Shown: piece by piece, positions 42,041 to 50,005 of the stretch | Numbering within the stretch: the stretch's first letter is position 1 | How the letters are laid out: each line of letters opens with the position of its first letter | Source: Burkholderiales bacterium | GTDB taxonomy: Bacteria; Pseudomonadota; Gammaproteobacteria; Burkholderiales; Burkholderiaceae_C | Reading direction: 5' to 3' | DNA: 64,000 nucleotides | Assembly: GCA_016185015.1 (NCBI GenBank) | Contig: JACPOI010000036.1 | Location: 62,001 to 126,000 of the forward strand | Program-made: the position numbers and the translations under genes | Notes under the pieces: model-generated | What the model was told of the DNA's origin: nothing | Database searches by the model: none | Seen by the model: only the letters and a program-made list of their open reading frames with translations

Positions 42041-42244
42041 ATGGACGGCATCAGCAACCAGATCATCGCCATCGCCGGCCAGTTGCAGTCGGCGCGGCTG
42101 GCGCAGAACGTGCAGGTCTACGTCTTGCGCCAGGCCATGGACATGCAGCAGAGCAGCATGCAGATCCTGCTGCAGCCGGCCACCGGTCCGCAGCCCCTGG
42201 CCATCTCGGGCAGCCTGGGCACGCGGCTCAACGTTCTGGCCTGA
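42041..42244 (+). CDS. Small putative motility protein (YjfB-like)
   Basis: 67 residues from ATG 42041 (MDGISNQIIAIAGQLQSARLAQNVQVYVLRQAMDMQQSSMQILLQ). The track's GTG start at 42017 lies at or before the predicted transcript start and is unlikely. The sequence has the form of the YjfB putative motility family: a short amphipathic helical protein with AxxLQxxRL..xVQVxVLRQAMDMQ and a disordered end. No signal peptide. The sigma-28 promoter upstream places it in the late flagellar regulon, independent support for a motility link. No flagellar genes are in this window, so it is an orphan member. Confidence 0.82.
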   Translation: MDGISNQIIAIAGQLQSARLAQNVQVYVLRQAMDMQQSSMQILLQPATGPQPLAISGSLGTRLNVLA

Positions 42245-42263
42245 GGCCGCGCGGCGTTTTTCC

Positions 42264-42557
42264 TCAATAGCCCTCTTTGAGCACCACGTCCGAGCAGGGG
42301 TGGGCCACGCAGGGCAGCACATAACCCTCTTCCTTCTCTTCCTGGCTCAGGCCGGGCCAATCGATGTCGTAGCGCACCGTGCCGCTGACGAGCTGGCCGA
42401 TGCAGGTGCGGCAATTGCCGTTGCGGCAGGAGCTGGGCCAGTCCACACCGCCTTGTTCCATGGAGAGCAGCAGGGGCCGGTCGGCCCAGGCGTCGAAGGT
42501 CTGGTCGAAAGCCTCGGTGCGGCCGGTGTAGAAGAGGGGGGTGTCGTTCGGGTTCAT
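42264..42557 (-). CDS. [2Fe-2S] plant-type ferredoxin
   Basis: 97 residues. Cluster cysteines: Cys44, Cys49 and Cys52 in SSCRNGNCRTCIG and Cys83 in LPCVAHPCSD; this is the C-x4-C-x2-C...C layout of plant-type ferredoxins. An extra Cys88 is near the cluster end. Small soluble electron carrier; partner unknown. Possibly serves a nearby oxygenase or reductase elsewhere in the genome. Convergent with the motility-type gene; alone on its strand here. Confidence 0.9.
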   Translation of the reverse strand: MNPNDTPLFYTGRTEAFDQTFDAWADRPLLLSMEQGGVDWPSSCRNGNCRTCIGQLVSGTVRYDIDWPGLSQEEKEEGYVLPCVAHPCSDVVLKEGY

Positions 42558-42719
42558 GTTTGGGGGACGGTGTTGCCTCCATTCTAGGCAGGACCCGATA
42601 GGCCCATTGCGGCACAGGGCAAGTTCTGTTTGCTATCAAAAACAGAGCGTTTGCGCCAGATCATGGAAGCTTGTAGGCTGTCGTGTCAGCATCGCGCGAC
42701 CGCATCGCAGGAGCCTTCC

Positions 42720-43322
42720 ATGAACAGCCGCCGCATCCTCATCCTCCAGGGCCATCCCGACGCCTCGGCGCCGCACCTCTGTCACGCCCTGGCCGCGGCC
42801 TATGCCGAGGGCGCACGCAGCGCCGGCCATGAGGTGCACATCGTCGAGATCGCGAAGCTGGACTTCCCCCTGCTGCGCAGCCAGCAGGAGTGGGAACACA
42901 CGGCGCTGCCCGCCGGTCTGCAGGCCGCGCAGGACGAGATCGCCTGGGCCCAGCATCTGGTCATCCTCTTCCCGCTCTGGCTGGGCGATATGCCGGCCCT
43001 ACTCAAGGGCTTCCTGGAGCAGGTGACCCGCCCGGGTTTTGCCTTCAAGGGCGACTCGGCCGAGCGCAGCAGCAACCCCTTCATGTTCAAAGGCCTCAAG
43101 GGGCGCAGCGCGCGCGTCGTCGTCACCATGGGAATGCCAGCCCTGGTCTATCGCTGGTATTTCCGCGCCCGCGGCGTGGGCCTGCTCAAGCGCAACATCC
43201 TGGGTTTCGTCGGCATCTCGCCGGTGCGCGACACGCTGGTCGGCATGGTGGATCGGCTGGGTGAGGCCGGTGTGCGCACGTGGCAGGACAAGTTGCGCGC
43301 GCTGGGTGCGCGCGCCGTCTGA
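42720..43322 (+). CDS. NAD(P)H oxidoreductase, flavodoxin-like (NQO1/YheR-type)
   Basis: Start ATG 42720 (MNSRRILILQGHPDASAPHLCHAL) with CAGGAG upstream; the track start at 42630 is too early. 200 residues. QGHPD near the N terminus, IVILFPLWLGDMPALLKGFLEQVTRPGFAF and VTMGMP define the flavodoxin_2 family, which binds FAD or FMN and makes two-electron reductions of quinones, or serves as an ancillary protein of potassium efflux systems (KefF/KefG). No kef gene is near. Quinone reduction in stress defence is the likely role. Confidence 0.88.
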   Translation: MNSRRILILQGHPDASAPHLCHALAAAYAEGARSAGHEVHIVEIAKLDFPLLRSQQEWEHTALPAGLQAAQDEIAWAQHLVILFPLWLGDMPALLKGFLEQVTRPGFAFKGDSAERSSNPFMFKGLKGRSARVVVTMGMPALVYRWYFRARGVGLLKRNILGFVGISPVRDTLVGMVDRLGEAGVRTWQDKLRALGARAV

Positions 43323-43332
43323 GGCATCCGGA

Positions 43333-44226
43333 TCAGGCGGGCGCGCCGAAGTGCTCTGCCACCAGTTCGCGCAAGGCCTTGGCGACGAAGCGGCTCAGGC
43401 GCGTGGCCGGGCGGGCGGTGGGCACGGCCAGCACCAGCTGGTTGCGCATGGCCGGCGTATGGATGGCCGCCACGTTCAGGGCTTGCGGGTAGGTCCAGGC
43501 CTTGGTGGCGCTCAGCGGCAGCACGGTGTCGGCCACGCCGCGCGCCACCAGGCTCAGCACCGTCTGCACCGAATCCACCTCGGCCACCAGTTGCAGCGGC
43601 AGGCCGCGCGGGCGGGTGTGCTGCTCGAGCAACTGCCGTAGCGCATTGGGTCCGCTGGGCATGACCAGCGGACGCAGCGCCACGTCGGCCAGGCGCATGC
43701 GTTTGGGGACGGGCTGCACGCTGATGAGCACCAGCGGTTCGCGCAGCAGGGTTTCCTGCTGCATCTGCGGTGAGGCCGGTGGGTCGAAGACCAGGGCCAC
43801 GTCGATGCGGCCGGCCACCAGCCATTCGCGCAGGCGGATGCTCAGGCCCTCCACCACGGTCATGGTGGCTTCGGGAAACCGGGCGTGGAAGCGCTCGACC
43901 AGGTCGGCCGTCAGCACGTGGGCCAGGCGCGGCGGCAGGCCCACGGTCACGCGGCCGCGCGGGCTGGCCTGGCGCTCGCGCATGTCCACGCGGGCGCGCT
44001 CGGCCAGATCGAAGATGCCGCGCGCATGCGCCAGCAGGGCCGTGCCGGATTCGGTGGCCTGCACGCCGCGACCGGTGCGCTCGAACAGGCGCTGCCCCAG
44101 TTCCTCCTCCAGCAGCAGCACCTGGCGGCTCAGCGCGGGCTGCGACATGTGCAGGGTGGCGGCGGCACGGCTGAAGCTGCCGGCCTCGGACACAGCCACG
44201 AAGTACGCCAGGCGGGTCAGGTTCAT
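43333..44226 (-). CDS. LysR-family regulator of the adjacent catabolic cluster
   Basis: Start at ATG 44226 (MNLTRLAYFVAVSEAGSFSRAAATLHMSQPALSRQV), 297 residues; ATG 44235 is also possible and 44304 too early. N-terminal LysR helix-turn-helix, then an effector domain of the CynR/NAC branch (GRVTVGLPPRLAHVLTADLVERFHARFPEATMTVVEG). Divergent from the LigI-like amidohydrolase with a 76-bp gap, so it should control the cluster 44303-48311. The inducer is presumably a substrate of the cluster. Confidence 0.9.
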   Translation of the reverse strand: MNLTRLAYFVAVSEAGSFSRAAATLHMSQPALSRQVLLLEEELGQRLFERTGRGVQATESGTALLAHARGIFDLAERARVDMRERQASPRGRVTVGLPPRLAHVLTADLVERFHARFPEATMTVVEGLSIRLREWLVAGRIDVALVFDPPASPQMQQETLLREPLVLISVQPVPKRMRLADVALRPLVMPSGPNALRQLLEQHTRPRGLPLQLVAEVDSVQTVLSLVARGVADTVLPLSATKAWTYPQALNVAAIHTPAMRNQLVLAVPTARPATRLSRFVAKALRELVAEHFGAPA

Positions 44227-44302
44227 GTCATGCATTCTACGGATATCTGGTATTGATAAATGGTTGATTTGAAGGCGAGCAGCTCGCACCACAATCAGCG
44301 AC

Positions 44303-45190
44303 ATGCCTGATCTCCAGACGCCCGTCCAGACCTACCAGACCCCGCCCACCCGGCCCACGCTGCAACTGCCCCCCGGCGCCTGCGATGCCCATGTGCACGT
44401 GTTCGGCCCGGCCGCGCGCTTTCCTTACGCGCCAGGCCGCAACTTCACGCCGGTGGATGCACCCAAGGAAACGCTGTTTGCCCTGCACCGGCAACTGGGC
44501 ATCAGCCGCTGCGTGATCGTGCAGTCGGCCGTGCACGGTTTCGACAACCGCGTGGTCGAAGACGCGATCCAGGCCGGGCAGGGGCGCTACCTGGGCGTGG
44601 CCCTGGTGCCCGTCAACGTGGCCGACAGCGAACTGCAGCGCCTGGCTGCCGCGGGTTTTCGCGGCGTGCGTTTCAACTTCATGAAACACCTGAGCGCTGC
44701 GGCCAGCGTGGACGAGGTGGTGGCGCTTACCCCCCGCCTCAAGGCCGCCGGCCTGCACCTGCAGGTGCATTTCGAGAGCAGCCTGGTGCACAGTCTGGGG
44801 CCGGTGCTGGCGCGCAGCGCCGTGCCTGTGGTGATCGACCACATGGGCCGGGTCGATGCCACCCTCGGCGCCGACCATGCCGATTTCGCGGCCCTGCACG
44901 CGCTGCTGGCCAATCCGCTGTTCCATGTGAAGCTCAGCGGCATCGACCGCATCGATTCCAAACCCGCTGCAGCCCCCGCTTATGCGCACGGCGTGGCCCT
45001 GGCGCGTCTGCTGCTGGAGAGTTATCCCGAGCGCTGCCTTTGGGGCACGGACTGGCCGCACCCCAACCACACCCACGTGCCCGACGACGGCGCGCTGGTC
45101 GATGCGCTTGCACGCATCGCCCCCGACACCGCGCAGCGCGAGTTGCTGCTGGTGCGCAACCCGCAGAATTTCTACCGCTTCGAGCACTGA
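44303..45190 (+). CDS. LigI-like amidohydrolase (2-pyrone-4,6-dicarboxylate lactonase-type)
   Basis: 295 residues, amidohydrolase_2 family, TIM barrel. Motifs: CDAHVHVFGPAARFPY with His30 and His32, LQVHFES (His), VVIDHMGR (His) and the catalytic Asp in LWGTDWPHPN. These match LigI, which opens 2-pyrone-4,6-dicarboxylate during vanillate/syringate breakdown without needing a metal; the RFPYAPGR part is also LigI-like. The neighbours are not the classic lig genes, so a related lactone or dicarboxylate is possible. First gene of the cluster. Confidence 0.88.
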   Translation: MPDLQTPVQTYQTPPTRPTLQLPPGACDAHVHVFGPAARFPYAPGRNFTPVDAPKETLFALHRQLGISRCVIVQSAVHGFDNRVVEDAIQAGQGRYLGVALVPVNVADSELQRLAAAGFRGVRFNFMKHLSAAASVDEVVALTPRLKAAGLHLQVHFESSLVHSLGPVLARSAVPVVIDHMGRVDATLGADHADFAALHALLANPLFHVKLSGIDRIDSKPAAAPAYAHGVALARLLLESYPERCLWGTDWPHPNHTHVPDDGALVDALARIAPDTAQRELLLVRNPQNFYRFEH

Positions 45191-45194
45191 ACGT

Positions 45195-46016
45195 ATGAGC
45201 ACTCCCTCCACATCCCCCCAGGGCCGCCTCGCCGGTAAGGTCGTTTTTGTCACCGGCGCCGGCTCGGTCGGCCCCGGCTGGGGCAATGGCCGCGCCATTG
45301 CCGTGCGTTTTGCCGAAGAGGGCGCCAGCATCTTCGGCCTGGACCGCGACCTCGAACGCATGGCCGAGACCGAGCGCCTGGTCAGCGCTGCGGGCGGGCG
45401 TTTCATCGGCGCCAGCTGCGACGTCACGCGCGGCGAGGCCATCGCCGAGGCCGTGGCACGTTGCATGAGCGCGTTCGGCCGTATCGACGTGCTGGTCAAC
45501 AACGTGGGCGGCTCGGCCAAGGGCGGCCCCGTGGAGATGAGCGAAGAGGTCTGGGATGCGCAGATCGACCACAACCTCAAGAGCGTGTTCCTCACCTGCA
45601 AACACGTCATCCCGCACATGCTCGCGCAAGGTAGCGGCACCATCGTCAACATCTCGTCCACCTCGGGCCTGCGCTGGACGGGTGCCGCGCAGATCGCCTA
45701 CGCGGCCACCAAGGCCGGCGTGATCCAGTTCTCGCGCGTGCTGGCCGTGCAGTACGCCAAGCAGGGCATTCGCGTGAACACCGTGGTGCCCGGGCAATTG
45801 CACACGCCTATGGTCGAGGTGCGGCTGGCCGGCCAGCGCGCCGGCGGCGACGTCGAGGCCCTGCTGCAGCAGCGCCAGTCGCGCATCCCGCTGCCCTTCA
45901 TGGGCGACGGGCGCGACACGGCCAACGCCGCGCTTTTCCTGGCCTGTGATGAATCGCGTTTTGTCACCGGTACCGAAATCGTGGTCGACGGCGGCATGTC
46001 CGTGCGCTGCGACTGA
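45195..46016 (+). CDS. Short-chain dehydrogenase/reductase (catabolic cluster)
   Basis: Start ATG 45195 (MSTPSTSPQGRLAGKVVFVTGAG), 273 residues, four bases after the amidohydrolase stop. The cofactor loop is unusual: TGAGSVGPGWGNGRAIA, two longer than the normal TG-x3-GxG, as in a subgroup of SDRs. Asp in FGLDRD suggests NAD. Catalytic NISSTSG and YAATK; C-terminal TGTEIVVDGGMSV is the FabG-like end. It probably oxidises a hydroxy intermediate of the pathway. Confidence 0.9.
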   Translation: MSTPSTSPQGRLAGKVVFVTGAGSVGPGWGNGRAIAVRFAEEGASIFGLDRDLERMAETERLVSAAGGRFIGASCDVTRGEAIAEAVARCMSAFGRIDVLVNNVGGSAKGGPVEMSEEVWDAQIDHNLKSVFLTCKHVIPHMLAQGSGTIVNISSTSGLRWTGAAQIAYAATKAGVIQFSRVLAVQYAKQGIRVNTVVPGQLHTPMVEVRLAGQRAGGDVEALLQQRQSRIPLPFMGDGRDTANAALFLACDESRFVTGTEIVVDGGMSVRCD

Positions 46017-46020
46017 AAGA

Positions 46021-46150
46021 TATGAAACACCCCCTGAGTCGCTTCGCGCCTTCCCCCTTGAGGGGGACGACGCCAGTGGCCTGGCAAGGCCAGTTCCACG
46101 GCGTCCGCTGGAACGGCCGGCTGCGTGGCCTGAGATTTCACGCTGCCCAT
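46021..46150. repeat. Intergenic hairpin repeat
   Basis: The gap between the SDR and Bug genes holds three stacked hairpins: CCCCCTTGAGGGGG, GGCCTGGCAAGGCC and TTCCACGGCGTCCGCTGGAA. The lead-in CCCCCTGAGTCGCTTCGCGCCTTCCCCC is of a type I recall as common in Comamonadaceae intergenic regions. No coding capacity. It could attenuate transcription inside the cluster. Confidence 0.55.
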
Positions 46151-46205
46151 TGAAATATTGCTACACGAACACGTCATCACCATCCATAAAACGAGGAGAC
46201 TTCCC

Positions 46206-47180
46206 ATGAATTTCCATCGCTCCCTGCGCCGTGCCGGCCTGCTCTGCGCCATGCTGCTGCTGACGGGGGTCGCGCTGGCCCAGCAGGCCAAGATCACCCG
46301 CATCATCGTGGCCTTCCCGCCCGGCGGCCCGGTGGATTTCGTCGCGCGCACCCTGGGTGAACAGCTGGGCAAGGAGCTGGGCCACCAGGTCATCATCGAG
46401 AACAAGGCCGGCGCCAACGGCGCCATTGCAGCCGAATACGTGGCGCGTTCTTCTCCTGATGCCCAGACCCTGTGGCTGACCAGCGTGGGCGCGGTGGCCA
46501 TCAATCCGGCGCTCTACGGCAAGCTTTCCTACGACCCGCAGCGCGACCTGAGCCCGGTGTCCCTGGTGGTCAACAACGTCGAGGTGCTGGTCGTGGGGGC
46601 CAACGCGCCCTACAACAGCGGTGCCGAATTCGTCGCCGCCACCCGCCAGAACCCGGGCCAGCCGCTGACCATGGCGTCCTCCGGCACCGGCAGCGTGCCG
46701 CACCTGGCCATGGAATTGCTCAACGATGCCGCGAAGATCAACCTCACGCACATCCCCTACAAGGGGGCCGCACCGGCCATCACCGATGTGATCGCTGGCC
46801 ACGTCAACGGTTTCTTCGGCGACATTCCCGGCCTCATCTCGCACATCAAGTCGGGCCGTCTCAAGGCCATCGGCCTGGCCGCGACCAAGCGCCACCCGCT
46901 GCTGCCCGAGGTCAAGACCTTCGAGGAGATGGGCGTGCCCGGTGTGGATTCCGACAACTGGTACGCTCTGTTCGCCGCCAAGGGCACCCCTGCGGCCGAG
47001 ATCGACCGCGTGAACCAGGCGGTGCGGCGCACACTGGGCCACGAGGCCGTGAAAGCCAGGCTGCAGGCCTCCGGCGCCGAAGTGGCGCCGTCCACACCGG
47101 CCGCATTGGCGGCGCTGCTGAAGAACGACACGGCCAAGTGGACCCGCGTGGTCAAGGCCAAGAACATCCAACCCGACTGA
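46206..47180 (+). CDS. Bug-family (TctC-like) periplasmic solute receptor
   Basis: Start ATG 46206 (MNFHRSLRRAGLLCAMLLLTGVALAQ) with GAGGAG upstream; the track start at 46158 is too early. 324 residues, Sec signal cleaved about residue 25. Motifs: ITRIIVAFPPGGPVDFVARTLGEQL, IENKAGANGAIA, LTHIPYKGAAPAITDVIAGHVNGFF. Expected to bind a carboxylate in the periplasm for uptake; the cluster's amidohydrolase suggests a lactone or dicarboxylate ligand. No TctAB membrane genes are in the window. Confidence 0.93.
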   Translation: MNFHRSLRRAGLLCAMLLLTGVALAQQAKITRIIVAFPPGGPVDFVARTLGEQLGKELGHQVIIENKAGANGAIAAEYVARSSPDAQTLWLTSVGAVAINPALYGKLSYDPQRDLSPVSLVVNNVEVLVVGANAPYNSGAEFVAATRQNPGQPLTMASSGTGSVPHLAMELLNDAAKINLTHIPYKGAAPAITDVIAGHVNGFFGDIPGLISHIKSGRLKAIGLAATKRHPLLPEVKTFEEMGVPGVDSDNWYALFAAKGTPAAEIDRVNQAVRRTLGHEAVKARLQASGAEVAPSTPAALAALLKNDTAKWTRVVKAKNIQPD

Positions 47181-47193
47181 GATTCCACACCCC

Positions 47194-47712
47194 ATGCGCA
47201 TCACCCCCATCACGCCCGGCACCCGGCCCGAACTCGCCGCCCAGGAGGCGCAGATCCAGGCCGAGCGCGGCCGCATCTCGCCGCTGTACCAGGTGCTGCT
47301 CAACAGCCCGCCCATCGCCCACGGCTGGGAACAGATGCTCTCGGCCGTGCGCAACCGCAACAGCATCCCTGCCGGCCTGCGCGAGATGGTCATCCTGCGC
47401 GTCGCGGTGCTCAACCGCGCACCCTACGAGTTCGACGCCCATGTGCCGCACGCGCTGAAGGCCGGTGTCTCGCAGCTTGTCATCGACGGCTTGCGCGCCG
47501 TGCCGCTGGCGGCGGACCTGCCCCTGTCGCCGGCCGAGCGGGTGGCGCTGCGCCTGACCGATGCCATGACACGCGACATCGATGTCCCCGAAGCGCTGTA
47601 TGACGAGGTCAAACAGCACTTCGATGCCCAGGGCCAGATCGACCTGGTGGCCACTGCGGCCGCCTACAACATGGTGTCGCGTTTCCTGGTGGCGCTGCAG
47701 ATCGGGCACTGA
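47194..47712 (+). CDS. Carboxymuconolactone decarboxylase family protein
   Basis: 172 residues, CMD/AhpD-like all-helical fold (ISPLYQVLLNSPPIAHGWEQMLSAVR... LREMVILRVAVLNRAPYEFDAHVPHALKAGVS). The AhpD-type CxxC is absent: the usual EWxxH stretch reads YEFDAHVPHAL, so it is not a peroxidase-like member. The second half also carries helices. In this cluster it might decarboxylate a lactone intermediate. It lies 13 bp after the Bug gene. Confidence 0.85.
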   Translation: MRITPITPGTRPELAAQEAQIQAERGRISPLYQVLLNSPPIAHGWEQMLSAVRNRNSIPAGLREMVILRVAVLNRAPYEFDAHVPHALKAGVSQLVIDGLRAVPLAADLPLSPAERVALRLTDAMTRDIDVPEALYDEVKQHFDAQGQIDLVATAAAYNMVSRFLVALQIGH

Positions 47713-47714
47713 GT

Positions 47715-48311
47715 ATGGAACAGCCGACCGACTGTCTGCTGCTGCAGTTCAAGCTCGATCCAGCGTCCACCGAGCGTCTGGCCGCGGCTGCCGCCCAGCT
47801 GTGCACCGACAGTGGCTTGCAGCTGCAGCGCCTGGCCTGTACGGCGCAGGGGGAGGCCTACCTCTATGCGCGCCTGCCGCAGCGCACGCTGCTGGAGGTG
47901 GGGGCTCTGTCGCCCGTGGATGCTGCGCTGGCCCGGCGCATACCCTCTGCGCGCGACATCCGTGTCTCGCGCCTGCAGCAGGTCTATGCGGCGCCGGGGC
48001 AATCCCGTGACGCATCGCCCGTCTTCCACTACGTGGTCGAGACCGATCCGGAAACCGGCTGGCGCGAGGAACTGGAGCGCTGGTACGACACCGAGCACAT
48101 GCCTGGCCTGGCTTCCGTGCCGGGCTGCATCCTGGCCCAGCGGTATTACAACCACGACCAGGGCCCGCTCTCGCTGGCCTGTTATGACCTGGTCTCCGAG
48201 CAGGTGCTGGGCTCGCCGCCCTGGCTGGCCGTGCGCGGCACGGCCTGGAGCGACATCGTGCGCCCGCACTTCACCAACACCAAACGCACCATGTTCCGCG
48301 CGCTGGTCTGA
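47715..48311 (+). CDS. Unknown protein, probable dimeric alpha/beta barrel (EthD-like)
   Basis: 198 residues, two bases after the CMD stop. The C-terminal half has the EthD/DUF pattern: FHYVVETDPETGWREELERWYDTEHMPGLASVPGCILAQRYYN, where WYDTEHMPGLASVPG is the conserved block of small ferredoxin-like-fold enzymes and carrier proteins. The N-terminal half (LLLQFKLDPASTERLAAAAAQL...) looks like a second, divergent copy. No signal peptide. Its place at the end of the cluster suggests an intermediate-handling enzyme. I do not recognise a characterised homologue. Confidence 0.75.
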   Translation: MEQPTDCLLLQFKLDPASTERLAAAAAQLCTDSGLQLQRLACTAQGEAYLYARLPQRTLLEVGALSPVDAALARRIPSARDIRVSRLQQVYAAPGQSRDASPVFHYVVETDPETGWREELERWYDTEHMPGLASVPGCILAQRYYNHDQGPLSLACYDLVSEQVLGSPPWLAVRGTAWSDIVRPHFTNTKRTMFRALV

Positions 48312-48435
48312 GGCGCTCCGGGTGCGGGCCGCGGCGGGCTGGCCGTGTGCGGCAGGGTGACACCTCCCACGTTCAGGGGATGACGACGCAGGCGCCAGCG
48401 GCTAAAGTCGCGCGATCATCCAACAGGGAGGCTTA

Positions 48436-49989
48436 ATGAAGCGACTCGGTCCCATCCTGCAATTCCTCGGCTGCGAACAAGGCCAGTGGCGCATCAGCGC
48501 CCTGTGGGTGCAGGACAGCGCCGACGTTGCGCCGGTCCTCACGGTCGGTGGCCGCCCCGTGCAGGTGGCGCAGGCGAGTGTGCCTGGCAGCACCTGCACG
48601 GCCTGGCGTTTCGAGTTCGCGGTCGCGCAGACGGCCGCCGCGCAGGACGTGGCCTACAGCATCGGCGGCGAGCAGCACGGTTTCTGCGTGCCGGCGCGCG
48701 ACACCCTGCCCTCGATGGCCTACGCCTCGTGCAACGGCTTTTCCGATCCGACCCTCATGAAGAAGGTCAAGGAGCCCAACGCGCTGTGGGCGCGCCTGGG
48801 TCGGCTGCACGCGGGCACCGACCGCGTCGACAGCCAGAGCTACGGGCCCCTGCACCTGCTGCTGCTGGGCGGCGACCAGGTCTACAGCGACGCCATGTGG
48901 GCCGTGATCCCCGAACTCAAGGCCTGGTGCGCGCTGCCGCGCGACAAGCGTTTCAGGGCCGCTTTCACCGCCACCTTGCGCCGCAAGGTCGAGGCCCATT
49001 TCAGCAGCATCTACCTGGACCGCTGGTCCCAGCCCGAGGTGGCAACCATGCTGGCCCGCCTGCCCACCGTGATGATGTGGGACGACCACGACATCATGGA
49101 CGGCTGGGGCTCCTACCCGGCGGAGCAGCACCAGTGCCCCGTCTACCAGGGCATCTTCGAGGTGGCGCGCAATGCCTTTGCGCTGTTCCAGCGGCAGGCC
49201 ATGGGCACGCGGCCGCCGGCCACGCTGCCGGGGCAGGACCAGCACAACAGCGCCTGGCGCATCGGCGAGCTGGGCCTGCTGGTGCTGGATATGCGTAGCG
49301 AGCGCCGCCCGCGCTCGGGCGACGCTCAGGCCACGGGCGGCGTGCTGCAAGCCGAGCAGGTGCTCAGCCCCAGGAGCTGGGCCGCCGTCTACCAGTGGCT
49401 GGCGGTACAGGAGGCTGCGGGTGGTTTGAAGCACCTCTTCGTCATGAGCAGCATTCCCGTGGTGCATCCGGGTCTTGATCTGATCGAGAAGGTGCTGGGC
49501 GTGCTGCCGGGCCAGCAGGAGATGGAGGACGACCTGCGTGACCACTGGGCCAGCACGCCACACAAGGCCGAACGCTTGCGCCTCATCCACCGCCTGCTGC
49601 AGGTGGCGGCCCGGGGCGTGCGCGTCACCATCCTCTCAGGTGACGTGCATGTGGCCGCGCTGGGTGTGATCGAGTCCACGCGCGAGGGCGGCAAGCCCTG
49701 TGTGATCAACCAGCTCACCAGCAGCGGCATCGTGCACCCGACCTCTTCGGCGACCGAGGTGTTCGTGCTGGAGCACGTGGCCCGGCATGAGGAACAGGTC
49801 GACCGCGGCATCACCACCCGCATGCTGGAGTTCCCCGCCACCGGCCGCTGCATCAAGGCCAGCCGCAACTTCCTCACCCTGCAGCCTGACGCTGCGGGTG
49901 GTGAAAACCGCTACTGGGCCAACTGGTGGGTCGAAGGCGAGCCCCACCCCTATACCAAGGTGGTCCACCCCGCCACCGCGCCGGCCTAG
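48436..49989 (+). CDS. PhoD-like metallophosphatase
   Basis: 517 residues with a GGGAGG-type ribosome binding site. Metallophosphoesterase motifs in order: MAYASCNGFSDP, LLLLGGDQVYSDAMW (metal Asp), MMWDDHDIMDGWG and LSGDVHVAALGVI (metal His). This is the PhoD-like phosphatase branch related to eukaryotic PTHR37031-type proteins. There is no twin-arginine signal, so unlike secreted PhoD it should be cytoplasmic. Substrate unknown, possibly a phosphodiester. Stand-alone gene after a 124-bp gap where I see nothing else. Confidence 0.86.
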   Translation: MKRLGPILQFLGCEQGQWRISALWVQDSADVAPVLTVGGRPVQVAQASVPGSTCTAWRFEFAVAQTAAAQDVAYSIGGEQHGFCVPARDTLPSMAYASCNGFSDPTLMKKVKEPNALWARLGRLHAGTDRVDSQSYGPLHLLLLGGDQVYSDAMWAVIPELKAWCALPRDKRFRAAFTATLRRKVEAHFSSIYLDRWSQPEVATMLARLPTVMMWDDHDIMDGWGSYPAEQHQCPVYQGIFEVARNAFALFQRQAMGTRPPATLPGQDQHNSAWRIGELGLLVLDMRSERRPRSGDAQATGGVLQAEQVLSPRSWAAVYQWLAVQEAAGGLKHLFVMSSIPVVHPGLDLIEKVLGVLPGQQEMEDDLRDHWASTPHKAERLRLIHRLLQVAARGVRVTILSGDVHVAALGVIESTREGGKPCVINQLTSSGIVHPTSSATEVFVLEHVARHEEQVDRGITTRMLEFPATGRCIKASRNFLTLQPDAAGGENRYWANWWVEGEPHPYTKVVHPATAPA

Positions 49990-50005
49990 GGCAGCGCGGC
50001 GAGAC

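Noticed and set aside
42241-42263. Rho-independent terminator GCCGCGCGGC-GTTTTT after the motility-type gene
   Set aside because: The stem is only self-complementary with almost no loop, so it would not form a stable hairpin.
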